Shown here: piece by piece, positions 15,269-23,529 of the stretch
Position numbering within the stretch: the stretch's first letter is position 1
Layout of the letters: each line of letters opens with the position of its first letter
Origin: JAHJQZ01 sp963667595
GTDB taxonomy: Bacteria; Pseudomonadota; Alphaproteobacteria; Rhizobiales; Devosiaceae
Assembly: GCA_963667595.2 (NCBI GenBank)
Contig: CAXXWD010000005.1
Location: forward strand, 62,001 to 126,000
Length of the DNA: 64,000 nucleotides
Direction of reading: 5' to 3'
The notes under the pieces: generated by a model
The model's input: the letters and a program-made list of their open reading frames with translations, nothing else
Told to the model about the DNA's origin: nothing
Databases searched by the model: none
Made by a program: the position numbers and the translations under genes

Positions 15269-17592
15269 ACACTCTGAAAATAGCAATCGTTGGCAATCCC
15301 AATTGTGGCAAAACCACCCTATTCAACGCACTGACAGGTACCCGACAGATGGTCGGCAACTGGCCGGGCGTGACGGTGGAAAAAAAGATCGGCCAGTTTA
15401 GCCATAACGGGCGCCAGATCGAGCTTATCGACCTGCCCGGCACCTATTCGCTGTCCACGCTTGGTGACACGACCTCGATCGATGAACGGATCGCGCGCGA
15501 TTTCGCGCTGTCCGGCGAGGCCGACCTCATCGTCAACATCGTCGATGCGTCGAACATCGACCGCAATCTTTATCTCACCACCCAGTTGATCGAGATGGGC
15601 GTGCCAATGATCGTGGCGCTCAACATGGTCGACATCGCCAGCGCCCGCCATATCGTTATCGACGCCCTGGCGCTTTCCAGCCAACTCGGCTGTCCGGTCG
15701 TTCCCATCGTCGCCTCCACCGAAAAGGGCGTCGCCGCGCTCAAAAACGAGATGTTGCGTGCCGCCGACGCCGGAATGGTGCCGACGACGCGCGTCGCCCA
15801 TGCACCGGAAATCGAATCCGCGATCGAGGCTCTGTTGCCGGCTTTTGCCGGATCGGTGACATACGGCGCGCCGCGCTGGCGGGCGCTGGAGCTGCTCGAA
15901 AGCGACCCGAGCACCCTTCGTTCGGCGCCCCCGGCCCTGGTCGACGCCGTTACCGCCGCGCATGCCGCCATCGAATCGTCCCTCGGCTTCGACGCCGACA
16001 CGGCCATTGCCAGCGCCCGCTACGATTTTGTCGGTGCGGCGACGGCAGCCGCTGTCAAGCGCACCACGGAGGTCAAGAAAACCGTATCGGACCGGCTCGA
16101 TGCCATCGTGCTCAACCGCGCCATCGGCATCCCGATCTTTCTGGTGGTCATGTATTTGATGTTCATGTTCACCATCAATATCGGTGGGGCGTTCATTGAT
16201 TTCTTCGATATCGTCGGCGGCACTATCTTCGTGGACGGGTTTGCGCACGTTCTTGGCGCCATAGGCAGCCCGGACTGGTTGACGACGATTCTGGCCACCG
16301 GCATTGGCGGCGGCATTCAGACGGTTGGCACCTTCGTGCCGGTCATCGCCTTCCTCTTTCTGTTCCTGTCTGTTCTGGAAGACTCCGGCTACATGGCGCG
16401 GGCGGCCTTCGTCATGGACCGCTTCATGCGGTTGATCGGACTGCCTGGCAAATCCTTCGTGCCATTGATCGTCGGGTTCGGGTGCAACGTGCCTTCGATC
16501 ATGGCGGCGCGTACGCTCGAAAACGAGCGCGACCGCACTATGACCATCGCCATGGCGCCGTTCATGTCCTGCGGCGCACGCCTGCCGGTCTATGCCCTGT
16601 TCGCAGCGGCATTCTTCCCCACCGGCGGACAGAACCTGGTGTTCGGCCTTTATCTGATCGGCATTCTGGCGGCGGTTTTCACCGGGCTGGTTTTGAAGAA
16701 CTCGCTGTTGCCGGGCGAGACCTCGCCCTTCGTCATGGAGCTGCCGCCCTATCACATCCCCACCGTCAAGGGCGTTCTCTTGCGGACCTGGGACCGGCTC
16801 AAGAGCTTCATCATCCGCGCCGGCAAGGTGATCATCGGCGTCGTCACGGTACTGGCCTTCCTCAATTCCTGGGGCAATGACGGCAGCTTCGGCAACGAAG
16901 ACACCAATGCCTCCATGCTGTCCGAAATCGGCCGGACGATCACCCCGGTCTTTGCTCCCATGGGCATTTCCGAAGGCAACTGGCCGGCAACGGTCGGCGT
17001 TTTCACCGGGATCCTTGCCAAGGAAGCCGTGGTTGGCACGCTCAACAGCCTTTATGCCGGGCTTGATGACGATGCCGCCGAGGCTGCAGGCGCACAGGAA
17101 GACGATTTCGACTTCTGGGGTGGCATTGCAGAAGGCTTTGCCTCGATCGGCACCAATCTCGCCGGTGTGACCGGCACGGCCGCCGACCCGCTCGGATTGA
17201 GCGTCGGCGATGTCGCCACTCCGGAAATCGCCGCCGAGGAACAGGACGTCGACGTTTCCATCTTCGGCTCGATGGTTTCCCTGTTCGACGGCAAGATCGG
17301 CGCTTTCGCCTATTTGCTGATGGTGCTGCTCTACATGCCCTGTGGCGCGGCCATCGCGGCAGTCTATCGCGAAACCAACTGGAAATGGACGGGATTCGTC
17401 AGCTACTGGACCGTACTGCTCGGTTACGGCTCGGCTGTCCTGTTCTATCAGATTGCCACCATCACCCGGAATCCGGTCTCGTCCCTCTCGTGGATCGCCA
17501 TCATCCTCGGCGTTTTTCTCGTCACCTTCCTGGCGCTGAAACGACTCGGCCCGGGTGCCGTCGGTGGACGACGGGTCCTCAAGGGAGCATGA
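15265..17592 (+). CDS. feoB: Ferrous iron transporter FeoB
   Basis: 775 aa. Inner-membrane Fe(II) transporter with an N-terminal G domain: G1 GNPNCGKTT at 10-18, G2/G3 region with NWPGVTVEKK and DLPGTYSLS, and the NMVD G4 motif. A GDP-dissociation-like helical region follows, then two Gate segments with conserved cysteines (VGFGCNVPSIMAARTL and FMSCGARLPVYALF), and a C-terminal bundle of membrane helices ending in the LKRLGPG region. A soluble insert (about residues 595-665, with EDDFDFWGG) separates the last helices. It lies in the middle of the feoA-feoA-feoB-feoC operon. Confidence 0.97.
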   Translation: MNTLKIAIVGNPNCGKTTLFNALTGTRQMVGNWPGVTVEKKIGQFSHNGRQIELIDLPGTYSLSTLGDTTSIDERIARDFALSGEADLIVNIVDASNIDRNLYLTTQLIEMGVPMIVALNMVDIASARHIVIDALALSSQLGCPVVPIVASTEKGVAALKNEMLRAADAGMVPTTRVAHAPEIESAIEALLPAFAGSVTYGAPRWRALELLESDPSTLRSAPPALVDAVTAAHAAIESSLGFDADTAIASARYDFVGAATAAAVKRTTEVKKTVSDRLDAIVLNRAIGIPIFLVVMYLMFMFTINIGGAFIDFFDIVGGTIFVDGFAHVLGAIGSPDWLTTILATGIGGGIQTVGTFVPVIAFLFLFLSVLEDSGYMARAAFVMDRFMRLIGLPGKSFVPLIVGFGCNVPSIMAARTLENERDRTMTIAMAPFMSCGARLPVYALFAAAFFPTGGQNLVFGLYLIGILAAVFTGLVLKNSLLPGETSPFVMELPPYHIPTVKGVLLRTWDRLKSFIIRAGKVIIGVVTVLAFLNSWGNDGSFGNEDTNASMLSEIGRTITPVFAPMGISEGNWPATVGVFTGILAKEAVVGTLNSLYAGLDDDAAEAAGAQEDDFDFWGGIAEGFASIGTNLAGVTGTAADPLGLSVGDVATPEIAAEEQDVDVSIFGSMVSLFDGKIGAFAYLLMVLLYMPCGAAIAAVYRETNWKWTGFVSYWTVLLGYGSAVLFYQIATITRNPVSSLSWIAIILGVFLVTFLALKRLGPGAVGGRRVLKGA

Positions 17593-17596
17593 CGTC

Positions 17597-17887
17597 ATGA
17601 CCATGCCTGCCATGACCGGGGGCGGCCAGCACGTGCTGCTTGACCTCGGCGCCTATCTCAAGGAACACGAAAACGCCTCCATGCGCGATCTGTGCAGTCA
17701 CTTTCGTCTGGAGCCGGAAGCCCTGCGCGGCATGCTCGATCACTGGATCCGCAAGGGTCGCGTGACGCGTCTCGATTTCACCGCTGGTTGCGGCTGTGGC
17801 ACCTGCGGCGCCAAGAGCTGCGGGGCCTGCGGGATCGAGGACAGTTTCGAGATCTACGAGTGGCGGAAACGGCCCGGCATCGCCTGA
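17597..17887 (+). CDS. feoC: FeoC-like winged-helix protein with a five-cysteine cluster
   Basis: 96 aa from ATG 17597, five bases after the feoB stop. A short winged helix at residues about 12-60 (ASMRDLCSHFRLEPEALRGMLDHWIRKGRV) is followed by cysteines C65, C67, C70, C75 and C78 (CxC, CxxC, CxxC spacing), then an acidic-aromatic tail. FeoC proteins bind an Fe-S cluster in this loop, protect FeoB from proteolysis in some species and may act as oxygen sensors. The position, size and motif support the call. The usual FeoC loop has four cysteines; five here is slightly unusual. Confidence 0.88.
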   Translation: MTMPAMTGGGQHVLLDLGAYLKEHENASMRDLCSHFRLEPEALRGMLDHWIRKGRVTRLDFTAGCGCGTCGAKSCGACGIEDSFEIYEWRKRPGIA

Positions 17888-17901
17888 TCCCGCTCGTGAC
17901 T

Positions 17902-17939
17902 GCGATGCGCCCTCCCCCCACCAGGGCGCATCGCTTTTT
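17902..17939 (+). terminator. Rho-independent terminator of the feo operon
   Basis: GCGATGCGCCCT (17902-17913) pairs perfectly over 12 bases with AGGGCGCATCGC (17923-17934) around a C-rich loop, followed by five T (17935-17939). It starts 14 bases after the feoC stop. Strong enough to isolate the operon. Confidence 0.93.
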
Positions 17940-17983
17940 GAAGCGCCCTCGATTTCGCGCTTTTGCCTATCCAATGCACGCCA

Positions 17984-18009
17984 TCATTCCCGATCAGGTC
18001 GGGGATGGT
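17984..18009. repeat. Family A palindrome; right 19-bp direct repeat flanking the feo segment
   Basis: CCCGATCAGGTCGGGGATG at 17989-18007 is identical to 13706-13724 and in the same orientation, with a TCATT head typical of the family. Together the two copies bracket 4.3 kb holding the DUF1579-like gene and the feo operon. Confidence 0.85.
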
Positions 18010-18096
18010 GGCGTTTTGTGAGCGGCGAGTTGCAAAAAAACTGCGTTAAGCTCTCGCAAATCGAAAGCCCCAACCAGATCAAACCGGACTTCGGGT

Positions 18097-18504
18097 CTAT
18101 TGCCGCTGATCGGGCGGGGGGACATCGCTTGAGGTTTTGCAGTCGAGCAGCCAGATGTCGTAGACGGCGTTGTCGATGGCGTTGAGCGCCGGGCTGTCGG
18201 CGAACATCCAGCCGGTGAAGATGCGCTTGAGCGTGCCTTGCAGGCTCACCAGATCGACTTCGATAAACACCGAAGTCTGCTGGGCCTCCGTCGGTGGACG
18301 CGTGTAGCAGACGCGCGGCGTGATCTGCAGCGAGCCGAACTGCACCGTTTCGTCGATATAGACGTCAAAAGTGGTGATTCGCCCGGTGATCTTGTCGAGG
18401 CCGTCGAAACTTGCAACCGGGTTGGCAATGGGTTCGGCAAGACCGGGCGTTGCGCCAAGCAGCGCCGCCATCAGAATCGCCGGAAAAATCTGGGTTCGTT
18501 TCAC
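18097..18504 (-). CDS. DUF2155 domain-containing exported protein
   Basis: 135 aa from GTG 18504, chosen because the hydrophobic core of a signal peptide follows directly (VKRTQIFPAILMAALLGATP then GLAEP). A GTG at 18555 overlapping the preceding stop is the alternative and would add 17 residues before the signal. The mature part has the DUF2155 pattern: VASFDGLDKITGRITTFDVYIDE, GSLQITPRVCYTRPP, FTGWMFADSPALNAIDNAVYDIWLLDC. This family is nearly confined to alphaproteobacteria, next to the NDUFA12 gene. Function unknown; a periplasmic role is inferred from the signal. Confidence 0.88.
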   Translation of the reverse strand: MKRTQIFPAILMAALLGATPGLAEPIANPVASFDGLDKITGRITTFDVYIDETVQFGSLQITPRVCYTRPPTEAQQTSVFIEVDLVSLQGTLKRIFTGWMFADSPALNAIDNAVYDIWLLDCKTSSDVPPPDQRQ

Positions 18505-18551
18505 TGTCACGTCGTCAGCCTGACCAGACAATTGTGGCCGGTTAGCGGCAC

Positions 18552-18935
18552 TCACGCGTCGGGCGACCAGGCTTCATAATCACCGGTGACCCTGGGACGC
18601 CGGCCCTTGCCGAGAATGCTGCCATCGGGACGATAGGCGGCGGCGGTTCCGGTCAGGTTGGGCTGATGCGGCTTCTGCCAGGGCTGGGCCGCATAGGTTT
18701 CCGCGCTCGGCGGGGTGTCTGTGCGGTAATGCATCCAGCCGTGCCAGCCCGGCGGAATTGTCGAGGCATCGGCATAACCGGAAAAATGCACCCAGCGCCG
18801 ATCGTATTTACGATGCCGGTAATAGCGATTGCCGAATTCGTCGCTGCCCACATAGCGGCCGTGCAGCGCCGTCCAGACCCTCAAACCAAATGTCTGCTTT
18901 TGCCACCAGATGAAGAGTTCGGCCAGAATCTGCAT
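18552..18935 (-). CDS. NADH:ubiquinone oxidoreductase subunit NDUFA12 family protein
   Basis: 127 aa. The B17.2/NDUFA12 signature is clear: L-x-RVWTALHGRYVGSDEFGNRYYRHR, RRWVHFSGYADASTIPPGWHGWMHY, then a C-terminal PHQPNLTGTAAAYRPDGS. In alphaproteobacteria and mitochondria this is an accessory subunit of respiratory complex I on the membrane-facing side of the hydrophilic arm. Its stop codon overlaps a possible start of the DUF2155 gene. The main nuo operon is not in the window. Confidence 0.95.
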   Translation of the reverse strand: MQILAELFIWWQKQTFGLRVWTALHGRYVGSDEFGNRYYRHRKYDRRWVHFSGYADASTIPPGWHGWMHYRTDTPPSAETYAAQPWQKPHQPNLTGTAAAYRPDGSILGKGRRPRVTGDYEAWSPDA

Positions 18936-19346
18936 CGCCTGAATATCCGGGAAATGAGTTGTCGGTTCGATCCTGCATCTAGCACGTGACTTGACCCAAG
19001 CCTAGCCCCGACAGCTCGACCGGGCCCACCGATTCGAGGGGGAACCGATTTGCACAGCGCGACCGTCCCGACACGCAGGGTCCGCAAAATAATGCGCTTG
19101 ACAGCCCCCCGGTTTCATCAGGCAAATCCAGCCTCCGGATTCGCCCGCAGACTCGTGACCGCGGCCTTGCAGAATGCGAGCCGGTGACGGGCCGGCAAAT
19201 GCATTGATTTGGACGGGTTTGCGCGACGAACTGACAATGATGCATTGCCTTTTGGGTGCGCGTCCCCGGCAATTTCTGCCGGGTAGAATCCCCCCTTTGT
19301 GTCGCTGTGACACAGGGTGCGGTTATCCCCGATCTTCACATTTTAC

Positions 19347-19362
19347 ATACTACATTTAGCTA
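19347..19362. promoter_or_regulatory. Candidate NrdR box upstream of nrdJ
   Basis: ATACTACATTTAGCTA sits in the only AT-rich island of the leader. Its core ACTACATTTAG resembles the left and central part of the NrdR consensus (ACACTATATATAGTGT), differing at two of eleven core positions; the right arm is poor. NrdR normally uses two boxes and I could find only this one. Confidence 0.35.
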
Positions 19363-19720
19363 CACTCCCCCTTGGGAACACAAGGGATTGTCATTTTCTC
19401 AAATGTTGGCTGTTGACGGAATTTCGAAAACGGGACTAGCTTTGCCTTCGTTGCTCGACGACATCCCCTGCAAAAAGGCCTTTGGCCGGCGCAGGAAGCC
19501 GAAAACAGGGCGCGAAGACAAAAGATCCGATGCGAATCGGGAAATCCTTCGTTCCGACTCGGCGCGAACCCTATGATGGGGTTTTGTCAGGTGTCGGCAA
19601 GCAGCGGCGTCGCCTCTCGTCAACCGGCAACAGACCGGAGACCGGGTTGAGTATCGAGACGCCCATCATGTTCGGGGCCGGCAACGGTTCCGATTTGGGG
19701 AAGCTTAAACTTGGGGTTTG

Positions 19721-19755
19721 AAGCCGATTTTTTTGGCTTCAAGGCGTTTGCTGCG
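19721..19755 (+). other. Two adjacent hairpins just upstream of nrdJ
   Basis: TTGAAGCC and GGCTTCAA (8 bp, loop GATTTTTTT) are followed at once by AAGGCG and CGCCTT (6 bp, loop TTTGCTG), which shares the AA at their junction, then GTTTCTT. The second hairpin plus T-rich tail resembles a weak terminator. Their place about 30 bases before the start codon suggests attenuation or translation control. Neither matches a riboswitch I can name. Confidence 0.45.
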
Positions 19756-19787
19756 CCTTGTTTCTTGAATTGGGGGTTGCATCAGCA

Positions 19788-22700
19788 ATGCGTATAGAAC
19801 GTCGTTTTACCGCTTCGGAACAGTCCGCCTATGACGGAATCGCCTTCCGCAAGGCCGTCAGCGAGATCCGGAATCCGGACGGATCGATCGTCTTCCGCAT
19901 GGAAGATATCGATGTGCCCTCATCATGGTCTCAGGTCGCTTCCGATATCATTGCCCAGAAGTATTTCCGCAAGGCCGGCGTCGCCCGCGTGCTAAAGCGC
20001 GTCGAGGAAAACGACGTGCCGAGTTGGCTGTGGCGTTCGGTTCCCGATGAAGCCGCCCTCAAGAAGCTGCCGGAAAACGAGCGCTATGGCGCCGAGACCG
20101 ACAGCCGGCAGGTTTTCGACCGTCTTGCCGGCACCTGGACCTATTGGGGCTGGAAGGGACACTATTTCGACGGTGAGGACGACGCCCGCGCCTTTTTCGA
20201 CGAAATTCGTTACATGCTGGCCACCCAGCGGGTTGCCCCCAACTCGCCGCAATGGTTCAACACCGGTCTTTTCTGGGGCTATGGCATCGACGGACCGAGC
20301 CAGGGGCATTTCTATGTCGACCCGTTCACCCACAAGCTGACCCAATCGGCTTCCGCCTACGAGCATCCGCAACCGCATGCCTGCTTCATCCAGTCCGTCG
20401 GCGACGATCTGGTCAATGACGGCGGTATCATGGATCTGTGGGTCCGCGAGGCGCGCCTGTTCAAATACGGTTCGGGCACCGGCTCGAATTTCTCAGCTCT
20501 TCGCGGCGAAGGCGAACGCCTGTCGGGCGGCGGCAAGTCGTCCGGCCTCATGAGCTTTTTAAAGATCGGCGACCGCGCCGCCGGCGCCATCAAGTCGGGC
20601 GGCACCACCCGCCGCGCCGCCAAGATGGTGGTGGTCGATATCGATCACCCCGATATCGAGGCCTATATCAACTGGAAGGTAACCGAAGAGCAGAAGGTCG
20701 CCGCACTGGTGACCGGCTCCAGGATCGTCTCCAAACACCTCAAGGCGGTTCTGAGGGCCTGCGTCAACTGCCAGGCCGACGACGACGCCTGTTTCGATGT
20801 TGCCAAGAACCCGGCCCTCAAGCGCGAGGTTCGCGCCGCCAAGAAGGCGCTGGTGCCGGAAAACTACATCCAGCGCGTCATCCATTTCGCCCGACAGGGC
20901 TACAAGGACATGGATTTCCCGGTCTACAACACCGACTGGGATTCCGAAGCCTACCTCACCGTTGCCGGCCAGAATTCCAACAATTCCGTGCGCGTTACCG
21001 ACGACTTCCTCAATGCTGTCGAAAACGACGGCGAGTGGAACCTCATCGGCCGCACCACCGGCAAGGTCACCAAGACCTTGAAGGCGCGGGACTTGTGGGA
21101 GCAGATCGGATATGCCGCCTGGGCCTCGGCCGATCCCGGCATCCAGTATCACACCACCATCAACGACTGGCACACCTGCCCGGCCGCCGGGCCGATCACG
21201 GCGTCCAATCCGTGTTCGGAATACATGTTCCTGGACGATACGGCCTGCAACCTCGCCTCGATCAACCTTCTGCCCTATCGCAACCCGGATTCGAGCTTCC
21301 ATACGGCAGATTTCGAGCACACCGTCAGGTTGTGGACGCTGGTTCTGGAAATCTCGGTGATGATGGCGCAGTTCCCCTCGCGCGCCATTGCCGAACGGTC
21401 CTTTGTCTACCGCACGCTGGGCCTCGGGTTCGCCAATATCGGCGGCTACCTGATGACCTCGGGCATCCCCTATGACAGCGACGAAGGCCGCGCGTTCTGC
21501 GGCGCCGTTTCGGCGGTGATGACCGGCGTTTCCTACGCCACCTCGGCGGAAATGGCCGGCGAACTCGGTCCCTTCAAGGACTACAAGCGCAACAAGGCCT
21601 CGATGCTCAAGGTCATCGAGAACCACCGCAACGCCGCCCACGGCAATGCCGACGGCTACAAGGGTCTGTCGATCCTGCCGGTGCCGCTCGATCACGCCTC
21701 CTGTCCGGACCAGAACCTTGTCGCCCGCGCCGAACACGCCTGGGACGAGGCGCTGCGCCTCGGCAAGAAGAACGGCTTCCGCAATGCGCAGGTGTCCGTC
21801 GTCGCCCCGACCGGCACGATCGGGCTGGTCATGGATTGCGACACCACCGGCATCGAACCCGACTATGCGCTGGTCAAGTTCAAGAAACTGGCCGGCGGCG
21901 GCTATTTCAAGATCATCAACCGCGCCGTGCCCCCGGCCCTGAGAACCCTCGGCTATACCGAGGCCGACATCGCCGAAATCGAGGCCTATGCCGTCGGTCA
22001 CGGCAATCTCGATCAGGCTCCGGCGATCAATGGGGCAACGCTCGGCGCCAAGGGCTTTACCGCGGACAAGATCGCGGCGCTCAACACCGCGTTGAAGACC
22101 GCTTTCGACATCAAGTTCGCCTTCAACAAGTTCACGCTCGGCGAAGACTTCTGCCGCGACGTGCTCGGCTTCTCGGACGAAGAGCTCAACGATTTCACCT
22201 TCGAGATGCTGCCCGCGCTCGGGTTCTCGAAAAAGGAGATCGAGGCGGCCAACATCCATGTGTGCGGTGCCATGACGCTCGAAGGCGCGCCGCATCTCAA
22301 GGCCGCCGACCTGCCGGTGTTCGATTGCGCCTCGCCGACCGGCAAGACCGGCAAGCGCTATTTGAGTGTCGACAGCCACATCCGCATGATGGCGGCGGCG
22401 CAGCCGTTCATTTCGGGCGCCATTTCCAAGACCATCAACATGCCCAATGACGCGACGGTCGAGGACGCCAAATCCGCCTATATGCTTAGCTGGAAGCTGG
22501 CCTTGAAGGCCAACGCGCTTTACCGCGACGGCTCCAAGCTCAGCCAGCCGCTCAACGCGTCGCTGGTGTCCGACGACGACGAGGACGAAGACGAGGCCGT
22601 CGAGGCGCTCGTCGCCCAGCCCGCCGCCGCCCGCACCACGGCCGTGGCCGAACGCATCGTCGAACGCATCATCGAAAAGGTCGTACGCGAACGCGAAAAG

Positions 22701-23525
22701 ATGCCGTCCCGGCGCAAGGGCTACACCCAGAAGGCGATCGTGGGCGGCCACAAGGTCTATTTACGGACCGGCGAATATGAGGACGGGCGCCTCGGGGAAA
22801 TCTTCATCGACATGCACAAGGAAGGCGCCGCCTTCCGCGCCATGATGAACAATTTTGCCATCGCCGTGTCGCTCGGCCTGCAATATGGCGTGCCGCTGGA
22901 GGAATATGTCGAGGCCTTCACCTTCACCCGGTTCGAGCCGGCCGGCATCGTCATGGGCAACGACTCGATCAAGAACGCCACCTCGATCCTCGATTACATC
23001 TTCCGCGAGCTGGCGATCTCCTATCTCGACCGCATCGATCTCGCCCATGTCAGCCCCGACAAGGTTGGTTCGACCATCCTTTCCGGCGGCATCTCGGAAG
23101 ACGAGGCGGCCCGCAACCGCGGCGATTCTCACGCTCCGGCCACGGTCCCGGCCGAGCGCTTCGTGTCGCGCGGCATGACCCGCGGCCGCGTCGCCAACCA
23201 GAAACTGATGATCGTCTCGTCCGACGCCCAGCTTTCGGATAACCCGGTCAAGGCCCTGCAAACCTCGGTCGCCTCCGTAACGGCCCTCAAGACCGCCACG
23301 GCCCTGAAACAGACCGAGCCCCTGCCCGCCGTCGGCCACGCCGACCTCGACCCCGACCACGCCCCCGCCGCCAAACCCGTCCACAAGCACGAGGCCTTGC
23401 GCGCCGAAGCCCAGATGAAGGGCTACACCGGAGACCAGTGCTCCGAATGCCACAACTTCACCATGGTGAGGAATGGCACGTGTCTGAAATGTGAGACCTG
23501 TGGGGCGACGACGGGGTGTTCGTGA
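19788..23525 (+). CDS. nrdJ: Vitamin B12-dependent (class II) ribonucleoside-diphosphate reductase
   Basis: 1245 aa from ATG 19788, with GGGGG about 11 bases upstream. Converts ribonucleotides to deoxyribonucleotides using adenosylcobalamin, so DNA synthesis needs no oxygen. An N-terminal region precedes the ten-stranded barrel; the active-site loop NPCSEY has C476, and the sequence GLVMDCDTTGIEPDYAL marks the glycyl/thiyl finger region. The C-terminal tail carries redox and zinc cysteines: C1218 and C1221, C1232 and C1235, C1238, C1244. An acidic stretch (about 920-935) is followed by a long charged helix ending in RRKGYTQKA. The length matches the long alphaproteobacterial NrdJ type. No nrdAB or nrdDG is in the window. 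Confidence 0.97.
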   Translation: MRIERRFTASEQSAYDGIAFRKAVSEIRNPDGSIVFRMEDIDVPSSWSQVASDIIAQKYFRKAGVARVLKRVEENDVPSWLWRSVPDEAALKKLPENERYGAETDSRQVFDRLAGTWTYWGWKGHYFDGEDDARAFFDEIRYMLATQRVAPNSPQWFNTGLFWGYGIDGPSQGHFYVDPFTHKLTQSASAYEHPQPHACFIQSVGDDLVNDGGIMDLWVREARLFKYGSGTGSNFSALRGEGERLSGGGKSSGLMSFLKIGDRAAGAIKSGGTTRRAAKMVVVDIDHPDIEAYINWKVTEEQKVAALVTGSRIVSKHLKAVLRACVNCQADDDACFDVAKNPALKREVRAAKKALVPENYIQRVIHFARQGYKDMDFPVYNTDWDSEAYLTVAGQNSNNSVRVTDDFLNAVENDGEWNLIGRTTGKVTKTLKARDLWEQIGYAAWASADPGIQYHTTINDWHTCPAAGPITASNPCSEYMFLDDTACNLASINLLPYRNPDSSFHTADFEHTVRLWTLVLEISVMMAQFPSRAIAERSFVYRTLGLGFANIGGYLMTSGIPYDSDEGRAFCGAVSAVMTGVSYATSAEMAGELGPFKDYKRNKASMLKVIENHRNAAHGNADGYKGLSILPVPLDHASCPDQNLVARAEHAWDEALRLGKKNGFRNAQVSVVAPTGTIGLVMDCDTTGIEPDYALVKFKKLAGGGYFKIINRAVPPALRTLGYTEADIAEIEAYAVGHGNLDQAPAINGATLGAKGFTADKIAALNTALKTAFDIKFAFNKFTLGEDFCRDVLGFSDEELNDFTFEMLPALGFSKKEIEAANIHVCGAMTLEGAPHLKAADLPVFDCASPTGKTGKRYLSVDSHIRMMAAAQPFISGAISKTINMPNDATVEDAKSAYMLSWKLALKANALYRDGSKLSQPLNASLVSDDDEDEDEAVEALVAQPAAARTTAVAERIVERIIEKVVREREKMPSRRKGYTQKAIVGGHKVYLRTGEYEDGRLGEIFIDMHKEGAAFRAMMNNFAIAVSLGLQYGVPLEEYVEAFTFTRFEPAGIVMGNDSIKNATSILDYIFRELAISYLDRIDLAHVSPDKVGSTILSGGISEDEAARNRGDSHAPATVPAERFVSRGMTRGRVANQKLMIVSSDAQLSDNPVKALQTSVASVTALKTATALKQTEPLPAVGHADLDPDHAPAAKPVHKHEALRAEAQMKGYTGDQCSECHNFTMVRNGTCLKCETCGATTGCS

Positions 23526-23529
23526 TAGC

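Larger units (their letters stand above)
18936..19787. other. Long non-coding leader of nrdJ
   Basis: About 850 bases between NDUFA12 (minus) and nrdJ (plus) without a recognisable gene. It holds several perfect hairpins: CCCGGCA/TGCCGGG (about 19264-19282), TGTGTC/GACACA (about 19299-19315) and CCCTTG/CAAGGG (about 19369-19386). An AT-rich promoter-like island lies at 19335-19366, with two more hairpins just before the start codon (19721-19755). Small reading frames present lack ribosome binding sites. If transcription starts near 19370, the untranslated leader is about 400 bases. Confidence 0.5.

Noticed and set aside
15319..17613. Open frame of 764 codons opposite feoB
   Set aside because: Composition and lack of any recognised motif show it to be a shadow of FeoB.
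19600..19700. Cobalamin riboswitch upstream of the B12-dependent nrdJ
   Set aside because: A stretch (ACCGGAGACCGG) faintly resembles the B12 box, but the rest of the riboswitch (GGTGCC-type start and the expected stems) is not present and the order of elements is wrong. The regulation suggested is left open.
20559..22751. Open frame of 730 codons opposite nrdJ
   Set aside because: A shadow of the reductase, with low-complexity Gly/Val/Asp sequence.
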